Source: Paraconexibacter algicola
GTDB lineage: Bacteria > Actinomycetota > Thermoleophilia > Solirubrobacterales > Solirubrobacteraceae
Length of the DNA stretch: 64,000 nucleotides
NCBI RefSeq assembly: GCF_003044185.1
Contig: NZ_PYYB01000001.1
Location: 434,001 to 498,000, forward strand
Direction: 5' to 3'
A model generated the notes under the pieces. It did no database searches and had not been told where the DNA came from. It saw only the letters and a program-made list of their open reading frames with translations. This document shows, piece by piece, positions 34,049 through 43,024 of the stretch. The translations under genes and the position numbers were made by a program. Each line of letters begins with the position of its first letter. Within the stretch, counting starts at the first letter, position 1.

Positions 34049-35512
34049 ATGATCGTCACGACCCCCTCCCCCTCCCCGCTGCGCCGCCGGATCGCGGCCG
34101 CCGCGATCGCCGCCGGGCTGCTCGCCACGGCCGCCGCCCCGGCGCAGGCCGACTCGATCGCCTACCTCAAGGACGGCGACATCCACCTCTCCACCACCGA
34201 CGGGTCACGGCAATACCAGGTGACCTCGGGCGGTGGCTACTCGTCGGTGTCGCAGGCGGACGACGGGCGCATCGTCGCGCTGCGCGGCGACCGGATCCGC
34301 CAGCTCGACCGCCAGGGCACGGTGCTCTCGGAGATCGTCACGCCCGTCTCGACGACCGCCGACCCGAGCATGGCCTTCCGCGGCCCGTTCGACCCGGTGG
34401 TCTCGCCGGACGGCCGCAAGGTCGCCTACTCGTACTACTGGCAGTACACGGGCTACGACCCGTACTGCAACCCGTCGACGAACTGCACCGTCAAGCGGCT
34501 GTACCACGGCACCGGATTCACCGCGACGGACCGCGTGACCGCGTGGGACGAGCCGGGATTCCTGCGCCGGTCGGGCTGGAAGGACGCGCACTGGCTCGAC
34601 GACCACCAGGTCCTGCTGTCCGACCCCTACATCCTCCCCAACGAGGACGTGGTGCTGTGGTCCCCGGAAGATCCCGACAGCCTGAAGCGCTGGTTCGTCG
34701 ACCACGCGTACTACGGCGACGTGACCGACTCGGCCATGAGCCGTGACCGCTCCGCGCTGGCGACCGTGACGAAGGGCGGCCGGCGGATGAGCATCTCGCG
34801 CGCGGTCGGGCTGTTCCACCCGCAGTACCCCGTGCGGTGCTTCGAAGCCTCCGTCGAGGACGAGGGCGAGGCCGCGCGGATCTCCAGCCCGACGTTCAAC
34901 GCCACCGGCTCGCGCGTCTTCTGGGCGACCCCGAAGGGCATCAGCGCCGCGACGCTGCCGACGTTCACGACCGACAGCTGCGGGACGCTCACCGACGGCG
35001 GCGGGGTGCTCGTGCCCGGCGCCACGGCGCCCGCCTGGGGGCCCGCCGACGTCCCCGCCCCGCGGCAGACCCCGCCGCCCGGTGGCGGCGGAACGCCCGT
35101 CCCCGGCCCCGCGCCGGGCCCGGTGCCCGCACCGCCGACGCCGGCTCCCGCGCCGGCGCCCGGTCCGGGAGCGGGCCAGGGCGGCACGGGCGGAGCGGTC
35201 GCCCCGACCCCGTCGGCGCCGGTCGGCGCGCGCACGGCGCTGTCGGTCCCGCGGACCCCGCTGGCGACGGCGCTGCGCGCCGGGCTCCGCGTGCGGCTGA
35301 CCGGCATGGCGGCCGGCCCGGCGACCGTGCGCGCCACCGCCGGCGGGCGCACGATCGGCCGCGGGCGGGCCACCGTCGGCGCGAGCGGTCGCGCCACCGT
35401 GCTGGTGCGGTTCACCGCCGCCGCCCGCCGGACGCTCGGTCGCCGCGCGAGCGCGACCGTGACCCTGCGGGCCGGCGCCGTGCGCACGACCGTGACCCTG
35501 CGTCGCGGCTGA
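34049..35512 (+). CDS. Secreted beta-propeller-like (TolB/WD40-type) protein
   Basis: 487 residues from ATG 34049. Signal peptide about 1-33 (ending AQA). The next 310 residues have propeller-blade features (SIAYLKDGDIHLSTTDGSRQYQVT, VVSPDGRKVAYSYYWQ, SPTFNATGSRVFWAT), close to TolB-like blades. A Pro/Gly linker (about 335-400) leads to the Arg/Thr-rich beta tail (ATVRATAGGRTIGRGRATV). It is exported; binding partner unknown. An upstream in-frame ATG at 34013 is less likely because the signal begins best at 34049. Confidence 0.75.
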   Translation: MIVTTPSPSPLRRRIAAAAIAAGLLATAAAPAQADSIAYLKDGDIHLSTTDGSRQYQVTSGGGYSSVSQADDGRIVALRGDRIRQLDRQGTVLSEIVTPVSTTADPSMAFRGPFDPVVSPDGRKVAYSYYWQYTGYDPYCNPSTNCTVKRLYHGTGFTATDRVTAWDEPGFLRRSGWKDAHWLDDHQVLLSDPYILPNEDVVLWSPEDPDSLKRWFVDHAYYGDVTDSAMSRDRSALATVTKGGRRMSISRAVGLFHPQYPVRCFEASVEDEGEAARISSPTFNATGSRVFWATPKGISAATLPTFTTDSCGTLTDGGGVLVPGATAPAWGPADVPAPRQTPPPGGGGTPVPGPAPGPVPAPPTPAPAPAPGPGAGQGGTGGAVAPTPSAPVGARTALSVPRTPLATALRAGLRVRLTGMAAGPATVRATAGGRTIGRGRATVGASGRATVLVRFTAAARRTLGRRASATVTLRAGAVRTTVTLRRG

Positions 35513-35535
35513 GCCGCGACGCGGTCCGGGGAGGC

Positions 35536-37029
35536 TCAGCGCACGACGCGCTCGCAGTCGCCCCGGACCTCGTCGACGGGATCGGCGAACACGATGTCGG
35601 TGCCGCTGCCGCAGCGCACGCGGTCGCGGGCGGTGTCGAGGACGTTGATGCGGTCGTTGCCGGGACCGCCGACGACGCTGTCGTGGCCGAAGCCACCCCA
35701 GATCTGGTCGTTGCCCGGGCCGCCGCGCAGCACGTCGTCCCCGCGGTCGCCGGTCAGGCGGTCGCCGCCGGAGCCGCCGCGCAGCACGTCGTTCCCCATC
35801 CGGCCGGCGAGCCGGTCGCGGCCGGGGCCGCCGCTGAGCCGGTCGTTGCCGGGCTGTCCCTCGAGGACGTCGTCGCCCGCCTCGCCGAAGAGCCGGTCGT
35901 TGCCGTTGCCGCCGAGAACCTTGTCGTCGCCGCCGCGGCCGTAGATCCAGTCGTGACCGGCGAGGCCCATGAGCTTCTCGCGCCGGTCGCTGCCGACGAG
36001 CGTGTTGGGGAGCTTCGTGCCGGTGAGGAGCGCCATCCCGTCGAATCCCGGGTCGGCGCGCCGAGTGGTGGTGACGAGCACCTGCTCGCACCCGACGATG
36101 CGCGCGTCGCGCCGGTCGGCGGCGTCGACGTGGGCGACGTCCGCGTCCCCGGGGCCGCAGTCGATCACGCGGTCGGCGGGCTCGGTCTCCCCGTCGGCGC
36201 TGTCGAGCTCGTCGTCGCCGCTGCCGCCGCGCAGCTCGTCGACCCCGCCGCCGCCCTGCAGGTGGTCGCGGCCGGCGCCGCCGCGCAGGGCGTCCTCGCC
36301 ACGGCCGCCGTAGAGGACGTCGTCGCCGGTGTCGCCACGCAGCGAGTCGCTGCCGCTGGAGCCGACCAGCCGGTCGTTCCCGGCCCCGCCGCGCACGACG
36401 TCGGAGCCGCTCCCGGCGCGGATGTCGTCGTCGCCGTCGTCGCCGCGGATGCGGTCGGCCGCCTCGCCGCCGGTGATGCGGTCGTTCCCGGATCCGCCAC
36501 GGCCGCGGTCGTGACCGAAGCCGAGGCGCAGGACGTCGTCGCCGGGCCCGCCGCGCAGCCGGTCGTTGCCCGCACCGCCGTCGAGGTCGTCGTCCCCGGC
36601 GCGGCCGAGCAGCCAGTCGTTGCCGTTGCCGCCGAGCAGCCGGTCCGCCCCGGCGCCGCCGTCGAGCCGGTCGTTGGCGGACTGGCCGGTGAGCAGGTCG
36701 GCGCCGAGGCCGCCGAAGAGGCGGTCCTCGGCCGGGCCGCCGCTGAGCCGGTCGCGTCCGGCGCCCCCGACAAGGCGGTCGTGCCCGCGGCCGCCGCGCA
36801 GGACGTCGGGTCCGTGACCGCCGCGCAGGACGTCCGCCCCGTCGCTGCCGGTGAGCCGGCGGCCGTCCGCAGCGACGGGCAGCGTCAGGCCCGCGCCGAC
36901 GGCGAGCAGCGTGAGCAGGGCGGCGGGGGACGGCGGGCGCGCCCTCCCGTCATCGGCAGGACCCCGGCCGGTCTTCAGCCGGCGCCGTCGTCGGCGAGCA
37001 GCGCGCGGACGAGCCGCAGCGGCGCCCAC
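35536..37029 (-). CDS. Secreted RTX-like calcium-binding repeat protein, start uncertain
   Basis: About 497 residues if started at GTG 37029. A signal peptide core AALLTLLAVGAGLTLPVAA is clear, but no ATG, GTG or TTG lies in frame between it and the LysR stop, so the nearest start is this GTG, 53 bases inside the LysR gene; that gives a long basic n-region. The body is almost wholly GGxGxDxLx nonapeptide repeats in two blocks (from residue 60 to about 260 and about 335 to 465) around a Cys-containing spacer (RVIDCGPGDADVAHVD), ending DPVDEVRGDCERVVR. It should bind calcium outside the cell, perhaps as a surface protein. A non-canonical CTG start or a frameshift near the signal are alternatives. 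Confidence 0.78.
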   Translation of the reverse strand: MGAAAARPRAARRRRRRLKTGRGPADDGRARPPSPAALLTLLAVGAGLTLPVAADGRRLTGSDGADVLRGGHGPDVLRGGRGHDRLVGGAGRDRLSGGPAEDRLFGGLGADLLTGQSANDRLDGGAGADRLLGGNGNDWLLGRAGDDDLDGGAGNDRLRGGPGDDVLRLGFGHDRGRGGSGNDRITGGEAADRIRGDDGDDDIRAGSGSDVVRGGAGNDRLVGSSGSDSLRGDTGDDVLYGGRGEDALRGGAGRDHLQGGGGVDELRGGSGDDELDSADGETEPADRVIDCGPGDADVAHVDAADRRDARIVGCEQVLVTTTRRADPGFDGMALLTGTKLPNTLVGSDRREKLMGLAGHDWIYGRGGDDKVLGGNGNDRLFGEAGDDVLEGQPGNDRLSGGPGRDRLAGRMGNDVLRGGSGGDRLTGDRGDDVLRGGPGNDQIWGGFGHDSVVGGPGNDRINVLDTARDRVRCGSGTDIVFADPVDEVRGDCERVVR

Positions 37030-37880
37030 GAGTCGCGGCCGCGGCGGGTGACCGCGTGTGCGCGCAGCAGCACCCCGGGACGGCGCAGCGCGAGGACCGC
37101 GACCCCGGGTCGCGGCGGCTGGTCCAGCGGCAGCAGCCCGACGCCGAGCCCGGCGACGACGAGGTCCTGGACGAGCTCGAGGCTGTCGGCGCGGTGGCCG
37201 ACGACGGGCTCGACCCCGGCGACGGCGGCGATCGTGCGGACGACGTCCTCGTCGGCGACGTGCCGCGAGTTGACGATCCACTCGTGGTCGGCGAACCGGC
37301 GCAGCAGCTCGGGGGCGGTCGCGCCGCGCACGCCGCGGGCGGCGCGCGCCGGGACCCCGAGCCCCCACGGAGCCTGCCAGAGGGGCACGCGGTCGACGGT
37401 CGGGTCGAGCGCCGCGGGCGCGAGGTCGTAGTCGTAGACGAGCGCCAGGTCGACGGCGTCGGCGGCGAGCGCGGCGAGCGCCTCGGGCGGCTCGTGCTCG
37501 AGGACGCGCAGGCGCACGGCGGGGTGCTCGCGTGCGAGGCGGGCGAGCGTCGGGACGAGCGAGCGGCGGATCGCCGTCGCGAAGCCGCCGACGCGGACCG
37601 TGCCGGCGGGCTCGGCGTGCGGGTCGAGGTCGGCGCGCGCAGCGTCCAGGGCGGCGAGCACCGTGACGGCGTGCTCGGCGAGCCGCCGTCCCGCCGGGGT
37701 CAGGCGCACGCGGCGCCCGTCCGGCTCGTACAGGGCCGTGCCCGCCTCCCGGGTCAGCTGGGCCAGCTGCTGGGAGACGGTCGAGGTCGTGTGCCCGAGC
37801 TCGTCGGCGACCGCGCGCATCGATCCCTGGCGGGAGAGCTCGAGGAGGAACTGCAGGCGCCGGGGATCCACGCCGGGCAT
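36975..37880 (-). CDS. LysR-type transcriptional regulator
   Basis: 301 residues. N-terminal winged HTH RLQFLLELSRQGSMRAVADELGHTTSTVSQQLAQLTREAGTALYEPDGRRVRLTPAG (GHTTSTVSQQL is the recognition helix), then a periplasmic-binding-like effector domain with VRVGGFATAIRRSLVPTLARL. It is divergent from the RhtA-like exporter gene with a palindrome between them, as in ArgP/LysG-exporter pairs, so it probably senses an amino acid and switches on the exporter. Confidence 0.92.
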   Translation of the reverse strand: MPGVDPRRLQFLLELSRQGSMRAVADELGHTTSTVSQQLAQLTREAGTALYEPDGRRVRLTPAGRRLAEHAVTVLAALDAARADLDPHAEPAGTVRVGGFATAIRRSLVPTLARLAREHPAVRLRVLEHEPPEALAALAADAVDLALVYDYDLAPAALDPTVDRVPLWQAPWGLGVPARAARGVRGATAPELLRRFADHEWIVNSRHVADEDVVRTIAAVAGVEPVVGHRADSLELVQDLVVAGLGVGLLPLDQPPRPGVAVLALRRPGVLLRAHAVTRRGRDSWAPLRLVRALLADDGAG

Positions 37881-37894
37881 TGTCCACGATTCAC

Positions 37895-37907
37895 GAACGG
37901 TACGTTC
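37895..37907. promoter_or_regulatory. Candidate LysR site GAACG-N3-CGTTC
   Basis: GAACGGTACGTTC has a 5-base inverted repeat and lies in the 75-base divergent region, 15 bases upstream of the LysR ATG and 48 bases from the exporter start. With flanks it reads TCACGAACGGTACGTTCA, close to the T-N11-A pattern of LysR targets. Confidence 0.55.
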
Positions 37908-37955
37908 AGCTACTCGACGTGGACGCGAACGGTCCGAGCCGCTTCAGTTGAAGCG

Positions 37956-38864
37956 ATGCAGCGCGCCTCCGCCCGGACCGGCACCACGATGACGCTCGGC
38001 TCGATGCTGTTCGTGCAGCTCGGCCTCGCCGCGTCGGTCGGCCTGTTCGACCGCGTCGGGCCCGCGGGCGCCGCCTGCCTGCGCCTGACCTGGGGCGGCC
38101 TGCTGCTGCTGGCGATCGTCCGGCCGCGGCTGCGGACCCTGCCGGGCGACGCCGTGCGCGGGGCCGTCCTGCTGGGCGTCGTGACCGCCGGGGTGACGAT
38201 CAGCTTCATGCTCGCCCTCGAGCGCCTGCCGCTGGGGACCGCGGTCGCGATCGAGTTCCTCGGCCCGCTCGGCGTCGCGGCCTGGCAGGGCGCGCGCGGG
38301 GCCCGCGCCTGGCCGCTGCTGGCGGGCGTCGGCGTGCTGCTGCTGACCGAGCCGTGGCACGGGGGCGCCGACCCGCTCGGCGTGGCGTGGGCGCTCGCCG
38401 CCGGGGCGTGCTGGGCCGCCTACATCGTCCTGACCCAGCAGGTCGGGGACCGCCTGCCGGGCATCACCGGTCTCGCGATCTCGATGCCGGTCGCGGCGCT
38501 CGTCTCGCTCGCGGTCGCGGGCCCGCGCGTCGCCGCCGAGCTCGACCCCGGGCTGCTCGCGCTCGGCCTCGGGCTCGCGGTGCTGCTGCCGGTCGTGCCG
38601 TTCGCGCTCGAGATGCTCGCGCTGCGCCACCTGACCGCGACGGCGTTCGGCACGCTGATGAGCCTCGAGCCGGCACTCGCCGTGCTCATCGGCCTCGTCG
38701 CGCTCGGGCAGGCGCCCGCGCCGATCGCGCTCCTGGGCGTCCTGCTGGTCGTCCTCGCCGGGGCGGGCGCGCAGCGCACGGGCGGTCGCCCGCAGCCGGT
38801 CGCCGCGACCCCGGAGGTGGTTCAGCGGCCGAGCTCCTCCAGGTACGTCAGCGAGCCGTCCTGA
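37956..38864 (+). CDS. EamA/DMT family exporter, RhtA-like
   Basis: 302 residues, ten membrane helices. The segment ALERLPLGTAVAIEFLGPLGVA is closely similar to the RhtA threonine/homoserine exporter pattern, and the second half repeats it (ALRHLTATAFGTLMSLEPALAVLIGLVALGQ). The likely role is export of an amino acid or related metabolite. Its stop lies 43 bases inside the convergent small secreted protein gene. Regulated probably by the divergent LysR. Confidence 0.88.
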   Translation: MQRASARTGTTMTLGSMLFVQLGLAASVGLFDRVGPAGAACLRLTWGGLLLLAIVRPRLRTLPGDAVRGAVLLGVVTAGVTISFMLALERLPLGTAVAIEFLGPLGVAAWQGARGARAWPLLAGVGVLLLTEPWHGGADPLGVAWALAAGACWAAYIVLTQQVGDRLPGITGLAISMPVAALVSLAVAGPRVAAELDPGLLALGLGLAVLLPVVPFALEMLALRHLTATAFGTLMSLEPALAVLIGLVALGQAPAPIALLGVLLVVLAGAGAQRTGGRPQPVAATPEVVQRPSSSRYVSEPS

Positions 38865-39127
38865 CCGGCGGAGATGTCGAGGCAGAAGTAGCCGAGCCGC
38901 TTGTACTCGGCGCCCTTGGCCTTGCCGAGCGAGCAGACCTGGCCGCGGCGCAGCTTCGTGGTCTTGCGGCCCTTCTTGCACGCGGTCTGCTGCTTCTTCG
39001 TCTTGAGCGCGGCGCAGCCGGTCTTCTTCTTCGTCGCGGCCCCGGCGAGCGGGGCGGTCGCGACGGCGGGCACGAGCGCGACGGTCGCCGTGACGGCCGC
39101 GGTCAGGAACGTGGTGCGCAGGGGCAT
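38822..39127 (-). CDS. Small secreted Lys/Cys-rich protein
   Basis: 101 residues. Signal peptide about 1-31 (ending GAA), then KKKTGCAALKTKKQQTACKKGRKTTKLRRGQVCSLGKAKGAEYKRLGYFC, with four Cys that may form two disulfides, and LTYLEELGR at the end. Family not recognised. It overlaps the convergent exporter gene. Confidence 0.7.
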   Translation of the reverse strand: MPLRTTFLTAAVTATVALVPAVATAPLAGAATKKKTGCAALKTKKQQTACKKGRKTTKLRRGQVCSLGKAKGAEYKRLGYFCLDISAGQDGSLTYLEELGR

Positions 39128-39145
39128 GAGGCAAGCGTAGGGCGC

Positions 39146-39436
39146 TCAGCGGCCGCGCCGCAAGCGCGACAGGTCGAGCGTGCGCGGCCCGAGGTCCGCC
39201 GGCCGCAGGATCAGCCGCAGGGCGCCTCCCAGGACGACGAGCACGCCCCCGAAGGTCACCAGGAGGTCGGTGGCGTCCAGCGCGTCGCACTCCACGTCGG
39301 TGCGCCCACGGTCGTTCGTGCAGGCCCGCCCGAGCCAGTCGGCCACCTCGCGCGGCCCGGGCTCGACCAGCAGCGCGAAGCAGGCGAGCCCGGCGAGCAC
39401 CAGCAGCAGCGCGCCGGACCGCGCGGCCGCCCTCAC
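39146..39436 (-). CDS. Small membrane protein with two transmembrane segments
   Basis: 96 residues from GTG 39436, which overlaps the upstream gene's stop as GTGA. Hydrophobic helices at SGALLLVLAGLACFALLV and LLVTFGGVLVVLGGALRLIL flank an extracytoplasmic loop with two Cys (ACTNDRGRTDVECDALD). Unknown function; coupled to the secreted protein encoded upstream. Confidence 0.65.
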   Translation of the reverse strand: MRAAARSGALLLVLAGLACFALLVEPGPREVADWLGRACTNDRGRTDVECDALDATDLLVTFGGVLVVLGGALRLILRPADLGPRTLDLSRLRRGR

Positions 39437-41352
39437 CGCAGCACCCGACGGCGCACGACGGAGCGCAGCCCCGCCGGGTCGGTCGCGACGGCCTCGATCC
39501 GCAGCGCACCGCGCCCGCGGGCCGGGAGCGTCAGGGCGAAGCGTCCCTGCGCGTCGGCCCGGGTGCGCGGCCGCGCGACGACCCGCCCACCGCGCCGCAC
39601 CACGACCCGCACGAGCGGTCGCGTCGCGGCCCCGCAGGCCCGGTCGGTCGCGCGGCCGGAGAGCCGCCGGCCGCGGACGGACAGGACCGCGAGCCGGGGC
39701 CGGTCGAGGTCGAAGCAGCGCGTCGCGGGCGCCGGGCGGACCGGGCCGCGGTAGATGTCGATGCCCCCGGCGACGCCCTGCCAGACCGCACCGTCCGGTC
39801 CGACGGCGGTCGCCGCGTAGAGCGAGTTGGAGTCCGGCCCGGGCGAGGCGGGCACGCGCAGGACCTGGCGGCCGGTCTCGATGTCCAGGCCCTCGAGGCC
39901 CCAGGTCCCGAGCCGCTGGCCCTGGCCGTAGACGAGCCCCGAGGCGGTGCTGAGCGTCGGGATCCCGTTGGGGATCGACACGTCGGGATTCGCCCACACC
40001 GACCGGCACGTCCGGGTCGCCGGGTCCCAGTCGATGCGCTCCATGCCGTACGGGGCGTTCAGCGGGTCCTGCCCGGCGAGCGCGGCCGCGACGCGGCGCT
40101 GTGCGGGCGGGAGCGCGGCGAACAGCGCCTCGTTGGCGAGCGTGTTGTTCACGACGAAGCTCGAGTAGCCGCTGGTGAGCACGGACTGCTCGGAGCTCGA
40201 CGTCGTGCGGGTCGGGTCACCGAAGCGCACGGGGATCTCGCAGGCGATCCGCGGGTCCTTGCCCGGGGCGATCGGCTGCCAGCCGGCGGGGATCTCGTCG
40301 CGCCACAGGAGCACGAGGTGCATCAGCGGCTGACCGTCGGTGATCACGACGAAGCGGTCGCGGTCGCGGCCGGTCCCGACGACGTCGGGCGTCGAGCCGG
40401 AGCCCTCGCCCAGGCGCACGCCGCCCGCGTTCGTGCCGGTCTCGTAGCGGGCGCGCCAGCCACTGCGCAGCCGCCGGCCGTCCCACTGGATGCGGTGCAT
40501 CGCCTTGGAGGTGACGACGTAGATGCCGCCGTCCTCGTCGGCGCTGATCGAGTTCGACACGATCTCGAGGTCCGCCGCCGGGGTGCCGTCGGTGCACCGC
40601 TCCCCGTTGAGCTGGACGCTGCGGACGTTCTCCGCGGTGAGCTCGGGCAGCGTGCGGGGCACGACGCCGACCGCGCCGCGCTCGGTCGCGAACGCGATGT
40701 GCCCGTCGTAGGTCATGGTGATGCCGACGAGCTGGTCGTCCGCGCCGCACAGCGCGCTCTGCGGGACCGCGAACGACGCGAGCTGCGCGATCGGGGACCC
40801 CCGCTCGCCGGGCCGCGCGTCCCCGTAGACCTCCAGCGAGCGGGCGCGACCGACGAAGAGGTGGTCGTCGCGGTCCAGCAGGTTGTACGCCCCGGAGATC
40901 GACGCGCCGGTCCCGGCCGCGGGCTTGGTGGCGGAGTCGATCACCCGGCCGGTGGCGACGTCGACCTTGTGCACCGCCGAGAGATCGGGCGTGGAGACGG
41001 TGGACATCCAGGCGACCCGGCCGCCGTCCGGGTAGGCGGAGGAGAAGTCGATGACGACCGGCACCTGGGTGATCGACCGGGGCAGCTGGACGTGCTGCCA
41101 GCGGACCTGGTCGGCGGGCCGCGGGCCGGGGTACGGCGAGGCGCCGGAGGCGTAGGAGCCGCGGTGCGACGCGCCCCAGCCCGAGTCGGCCAGGTGCGGG
41201 TTGCACGGTGGCTCGTGCGCCGCCACGGGCGTGCCGCAGGGCGGCGCGGTGGGCGCCGCCGTCGCGGTCGTGGCGGGCAGCGCGCAGGCCGCGATCAGGA
41301 CGGGGAGGGCCCCGCGCCACCGGACGGCGCGGACCCACGGGAACCGGTGCAT
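39433..41352 (-). CDS. Secreted propeller-like protein of unknown function
   Basis: 639 residues. Signal peptide about 1-33. Residues 60-540 carry repeated short strands with a DG/VG pattern (VAWMSTVSTPDLSAVHKVDVATGRVID, ISADEDGGIYVVTSKAMHRIQWDG, AATAVGPDGAVWQGVAGGIDIY), suggesting a beta-propeller of a PQQ- or SMP30-like kind; no catalytic site can be assigned. An Arg-rich Ig-like tail (RVVVRRGGRVVARPRTRADAQGRFALTLP) ends the protein. Its stop overlaps the next gene by GTGA. Confidence 0.75.
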   Translation of the reverse strand: MHRFPWVRAVRWRGALPVLIAACALPATTATAAPTAPPCGTPVAAHEPPCNPHLADSGWGASHRGSYASGASPYPGPRPADQVRWQHVQLPRSITQVPVVIDFSSAYPDGGRVAWMSTVSTPDLSAVHKVDVATGRVIDSATKPAAGTGASISGAYNLLDRDDHLFVGRARSLEVYGDARPGERGSPIAQLASFAVPQSALCGADDQLVGITMTYDGHIAFATERGAVGVVPRTLPELTAENVRSVQLNGERCTDGTPAADLEIVSNSISADEDGGIYVVTSKAMHRIQWDGRRLRSGWRARYETGTNAGGVRLGEGSGSTPDVVGTGRDRDRFVVITDGQPLMHLVLLWRDEIPAGWQPIAPGKDPRIACEIPVRFGDPTRTTSSSEQSVLTSGYSSFVVNNTLANEALFAALPPAQRRVAAALAGQDPLNAPYGMERIDWDPATRTCRSVWANPDVSIPNGIPTLSTASGLVYGQGQRLGTWGLEGLDIETGRQVLRVPASPGPDSNSLYAATAVGPDGAVWQGVAGGIDIYRGPVRPAPATRCFDLDRPRLAVLSVRGRRLSGRATDRACGAATRPLVRVVVRRGGRVVARPRTRADAQGRFALTLPARGRGALRIEAVATDPAGLRSVVRRRVLR

Positions 41353-41386
41353 CGGGCGAGCCTAGCCGGGCCGCCCGGGCCCCGGC

Positions 41387-42262
41387 CTACTTCTTCACCG
41401 GGCGCGGCCGGATCGTGTACGAGAGCTTGCCGGCGACCTGGCAGTCCCCGTCGGCGTTGAGCCGCGCGGGCGACGGCGAGCCGCCCGCGCCGGTGACGAC
41501 GTCGACCTCGGCGCGCGTGCACGGCCCCGTGACGATCGCGGTGCGCCGGATCGTCTGGCCGCGGCGGATGCCGAAGAGCTTCAGCGTCGTGATGCCGGCG
41601 GGGAGCGCGGTCGTGTTGCCGGGGGCGATCGCCGTGGTCGCGATGCTCGTGGGGAGCGCGTCGCCGGTGAGGCTCTCGGGGCCGCCGCCGACGCAGTCAG
41701 GGTCGTCGAGGCCGCTGCCGGTCATGAAGACCGCGACCTGCAGGCGGTTGCCCGAGCTGAGCGGCGTGAGCTCGTCGTCGTCCGTGGAGGACGACGGGGT
41801 CGTCTCCAGCAGCGAGATCCGCGTCCTGCCGCGGCGGACCGGGGCGCAGGTCGGCTCGGGCTTGACCTCGGCCTTCGTGCCGGTGCAGTAGTTCGTGGTG
41901 CGGTAGCCGAGGATCTTCCCCTCGACCTTCGCGGTGCCGGCGGGGGCGGACGGCGTGGAGGTGACGACCGGGTCGAAGCCCTCGCCGGTGACGCGCTTGA
42001 GGTTGATGTTGCGGAAGCCGCCGGTGGCGTAGTCGTAGCGGTTGACCTGCGTCCAGGACTCGCCGGGGAAGCAGTCGCTGGTGGTGTCGTGCAGGCGGCG
42101 GATCTCGAGGTAGCCGCGGACGTCGATCTGGACCTTCGCGTTGCGGGTCTTGATCTTCGGGGCGGTCGGGGTCCTCGTGGCGGCGGTGCCGGTGGTCGCG
42201 GGGACGACCAGGAGGGCGGCGGCGAGCGCGGCCAGGAGCAGGGCGGGGCGGTGACGGGGCAT
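41387..42262 (-). CDS. Secreted protein of unknown function
   Basis: 291 residues from ATG 42262. Signal peptide 1-28 (ending TAA). The mature part is mostly beta-strand with five or so Cys and paired-Cys segments (TSDCFPGESW, TNYCTGTKAEVKPEPTCAPV, DPDCVGGGP, GPCTRAEV). No family recognised. The gene stands alone between the propeller-like protein and the divergent small membrane protein. Confidence 0.7.
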   Translation of the reverse strand: MPRHRPALLLAALAAALLVVPATTGTAATRTPTAPKIKTRNAKVQIDVRGYLEIRRLHDTTSDCFPGESWTQVNRYDYATGGFRNINLKRVTGEGFDPVVTSTPSAPAGTAKVEGKILGYRTTNYCTGTKAEVKPEPTCAPVRRGRTRISLLETTPSSSTDDDELTPLSSGNRLQVAVFMTGSGLDDPDCVGGGPESLTGDALPTSIATTAIAPGNTTALPAGITTLKLFGIRRGQTIRRTAIVTGPCTRAEVDVVTGAGGSPSPARLNADGDCQVAGKLSYTIRPRPVKK

Positions 42263-42371
42263 CGCCGCGGATCTTCGCGCGGGACCGGGGCCGGTCCGTC
42301 TCACCCCGGTCTCACGTGGCCGGACCGCCGAGGCTCGCGCGCGGGCGCGGGGACGGCTAGCGTCCCGGGAG

Positions 42372-42593
42372 GTGGGCGAGCGATCCGACACCGAACGCCG
42401 GACCGGCGACCCGGGCGACGCGGGTCGCGCGTCGGTCGGCGCGTACCTCTACTGCGTCGTCACCGGGCTCGGCGTGGGCGCGTTCGTCGCGGAGCCGCTG
42501 GCGGGGACGCTCGTGGGCGCGGCGGTGGGCCTGCCGGTGGCGCTGTGGCTCGTGCCGGCGGCGGTCCGCGAGCGACGCGGGCAGCGCCCGTAG
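42372..42593 (+). CDS. Small membrane protein, hypothetical
   Basis: 73 residues from GTG 42372. A charged N-terminus precedes two adjacent hydrophobic stretches, VGAYLYCVVTGLGVGAFVAEPL and LVGAAVGLPVALWLVPAAV, and a basic C-terminus. GGGAGG-like bases lie immediately before the GTG, too close to be an ideal SD. No family recognised. Confidence 0.5.
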   Translation: MGERSDTERRTGDPGDAGRASVGAYLYCVVTGLGVGAFVAEPLAGTLVGAAVGLPVALWLVPAAVRERRGQRP

Positions 42594-42612
42594 GAGGCAG
42601 GTCCCCGCGGCG

Positions 42613-42987
42613 TCAGCCCAGGGCCGACGGCGCGGTCGCGACGAGCTCCGCTCGCGTCAGCGCGGTCGTGCGCAGGTGCGTGATCGCCTGGTACCCGGGG
42701 TCCCCGACCATCTGCAGGAAGGCGGCGATCGACGGGTACTCGACCGTGAGGATCGCGTCCCACCACGGCCGCTCGTCGTCGCCGATGACCAGCAGCTCGA
42801 CCTCGCTCATCGCGACGACGCGCGCGCCGACCCGCTCCAGGTGGGGCTGCACCGCCTCGGCGTAGCGCCCGTACCCGGCGCGCCCGCCGTCGGGCGCGAA
42901 CTGCAGCAGGTTGATCATCTGCACGGGTCCGGCGTGCGTGGACTTCGCGAGGGCGGAGATCTGGGCTCCGGTGGGATCGACGGCCAT
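42613..42987 (-). CDS. DUF1330-like / dimeric alpha-beta barrel protein
   Basis: 124 residues from ATG 42987. The pattern VQMINLLQFAPDGGRAGYGRYAEAVQPHLERVGARVVAMSEVELLVIGDDERPWWDAILTVEYPSIAAFLQMVGDPGYQAITHLRTTAL follows the ferredoxin-like fold of DUF1330 proteins, small dimers of unknown chemistry. It lies 37 bases downstream of the LtrA gene and may be the last gene of the LysR-controlled operon. Confidence 0.8.
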   Translation of the reverse strand: MAVDPTGAQISALAKSTHAGPVQMINLLQFAPDGGRAGYGRYAEAVQPHLERVGARVVAMSEVELLVIGDDERPWWDAILTVEYPSIAAFLQMVGDPGYQAITHLRTTALTRAELVATAPSALG

Positions 42988-43024
42988 GGTGCGACCGTAT
43001 CCGCCCGGGCGCCGGCGGCGCCAG

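Noticed and set aside
35594-36820. About 27-base periodic DNA repeat resembling a tandem array or CRISPR
   Set aside because: It encodes the RTX GGxGxDxLx nonapeptides in frame and has no conserved spacer/repeat structure.
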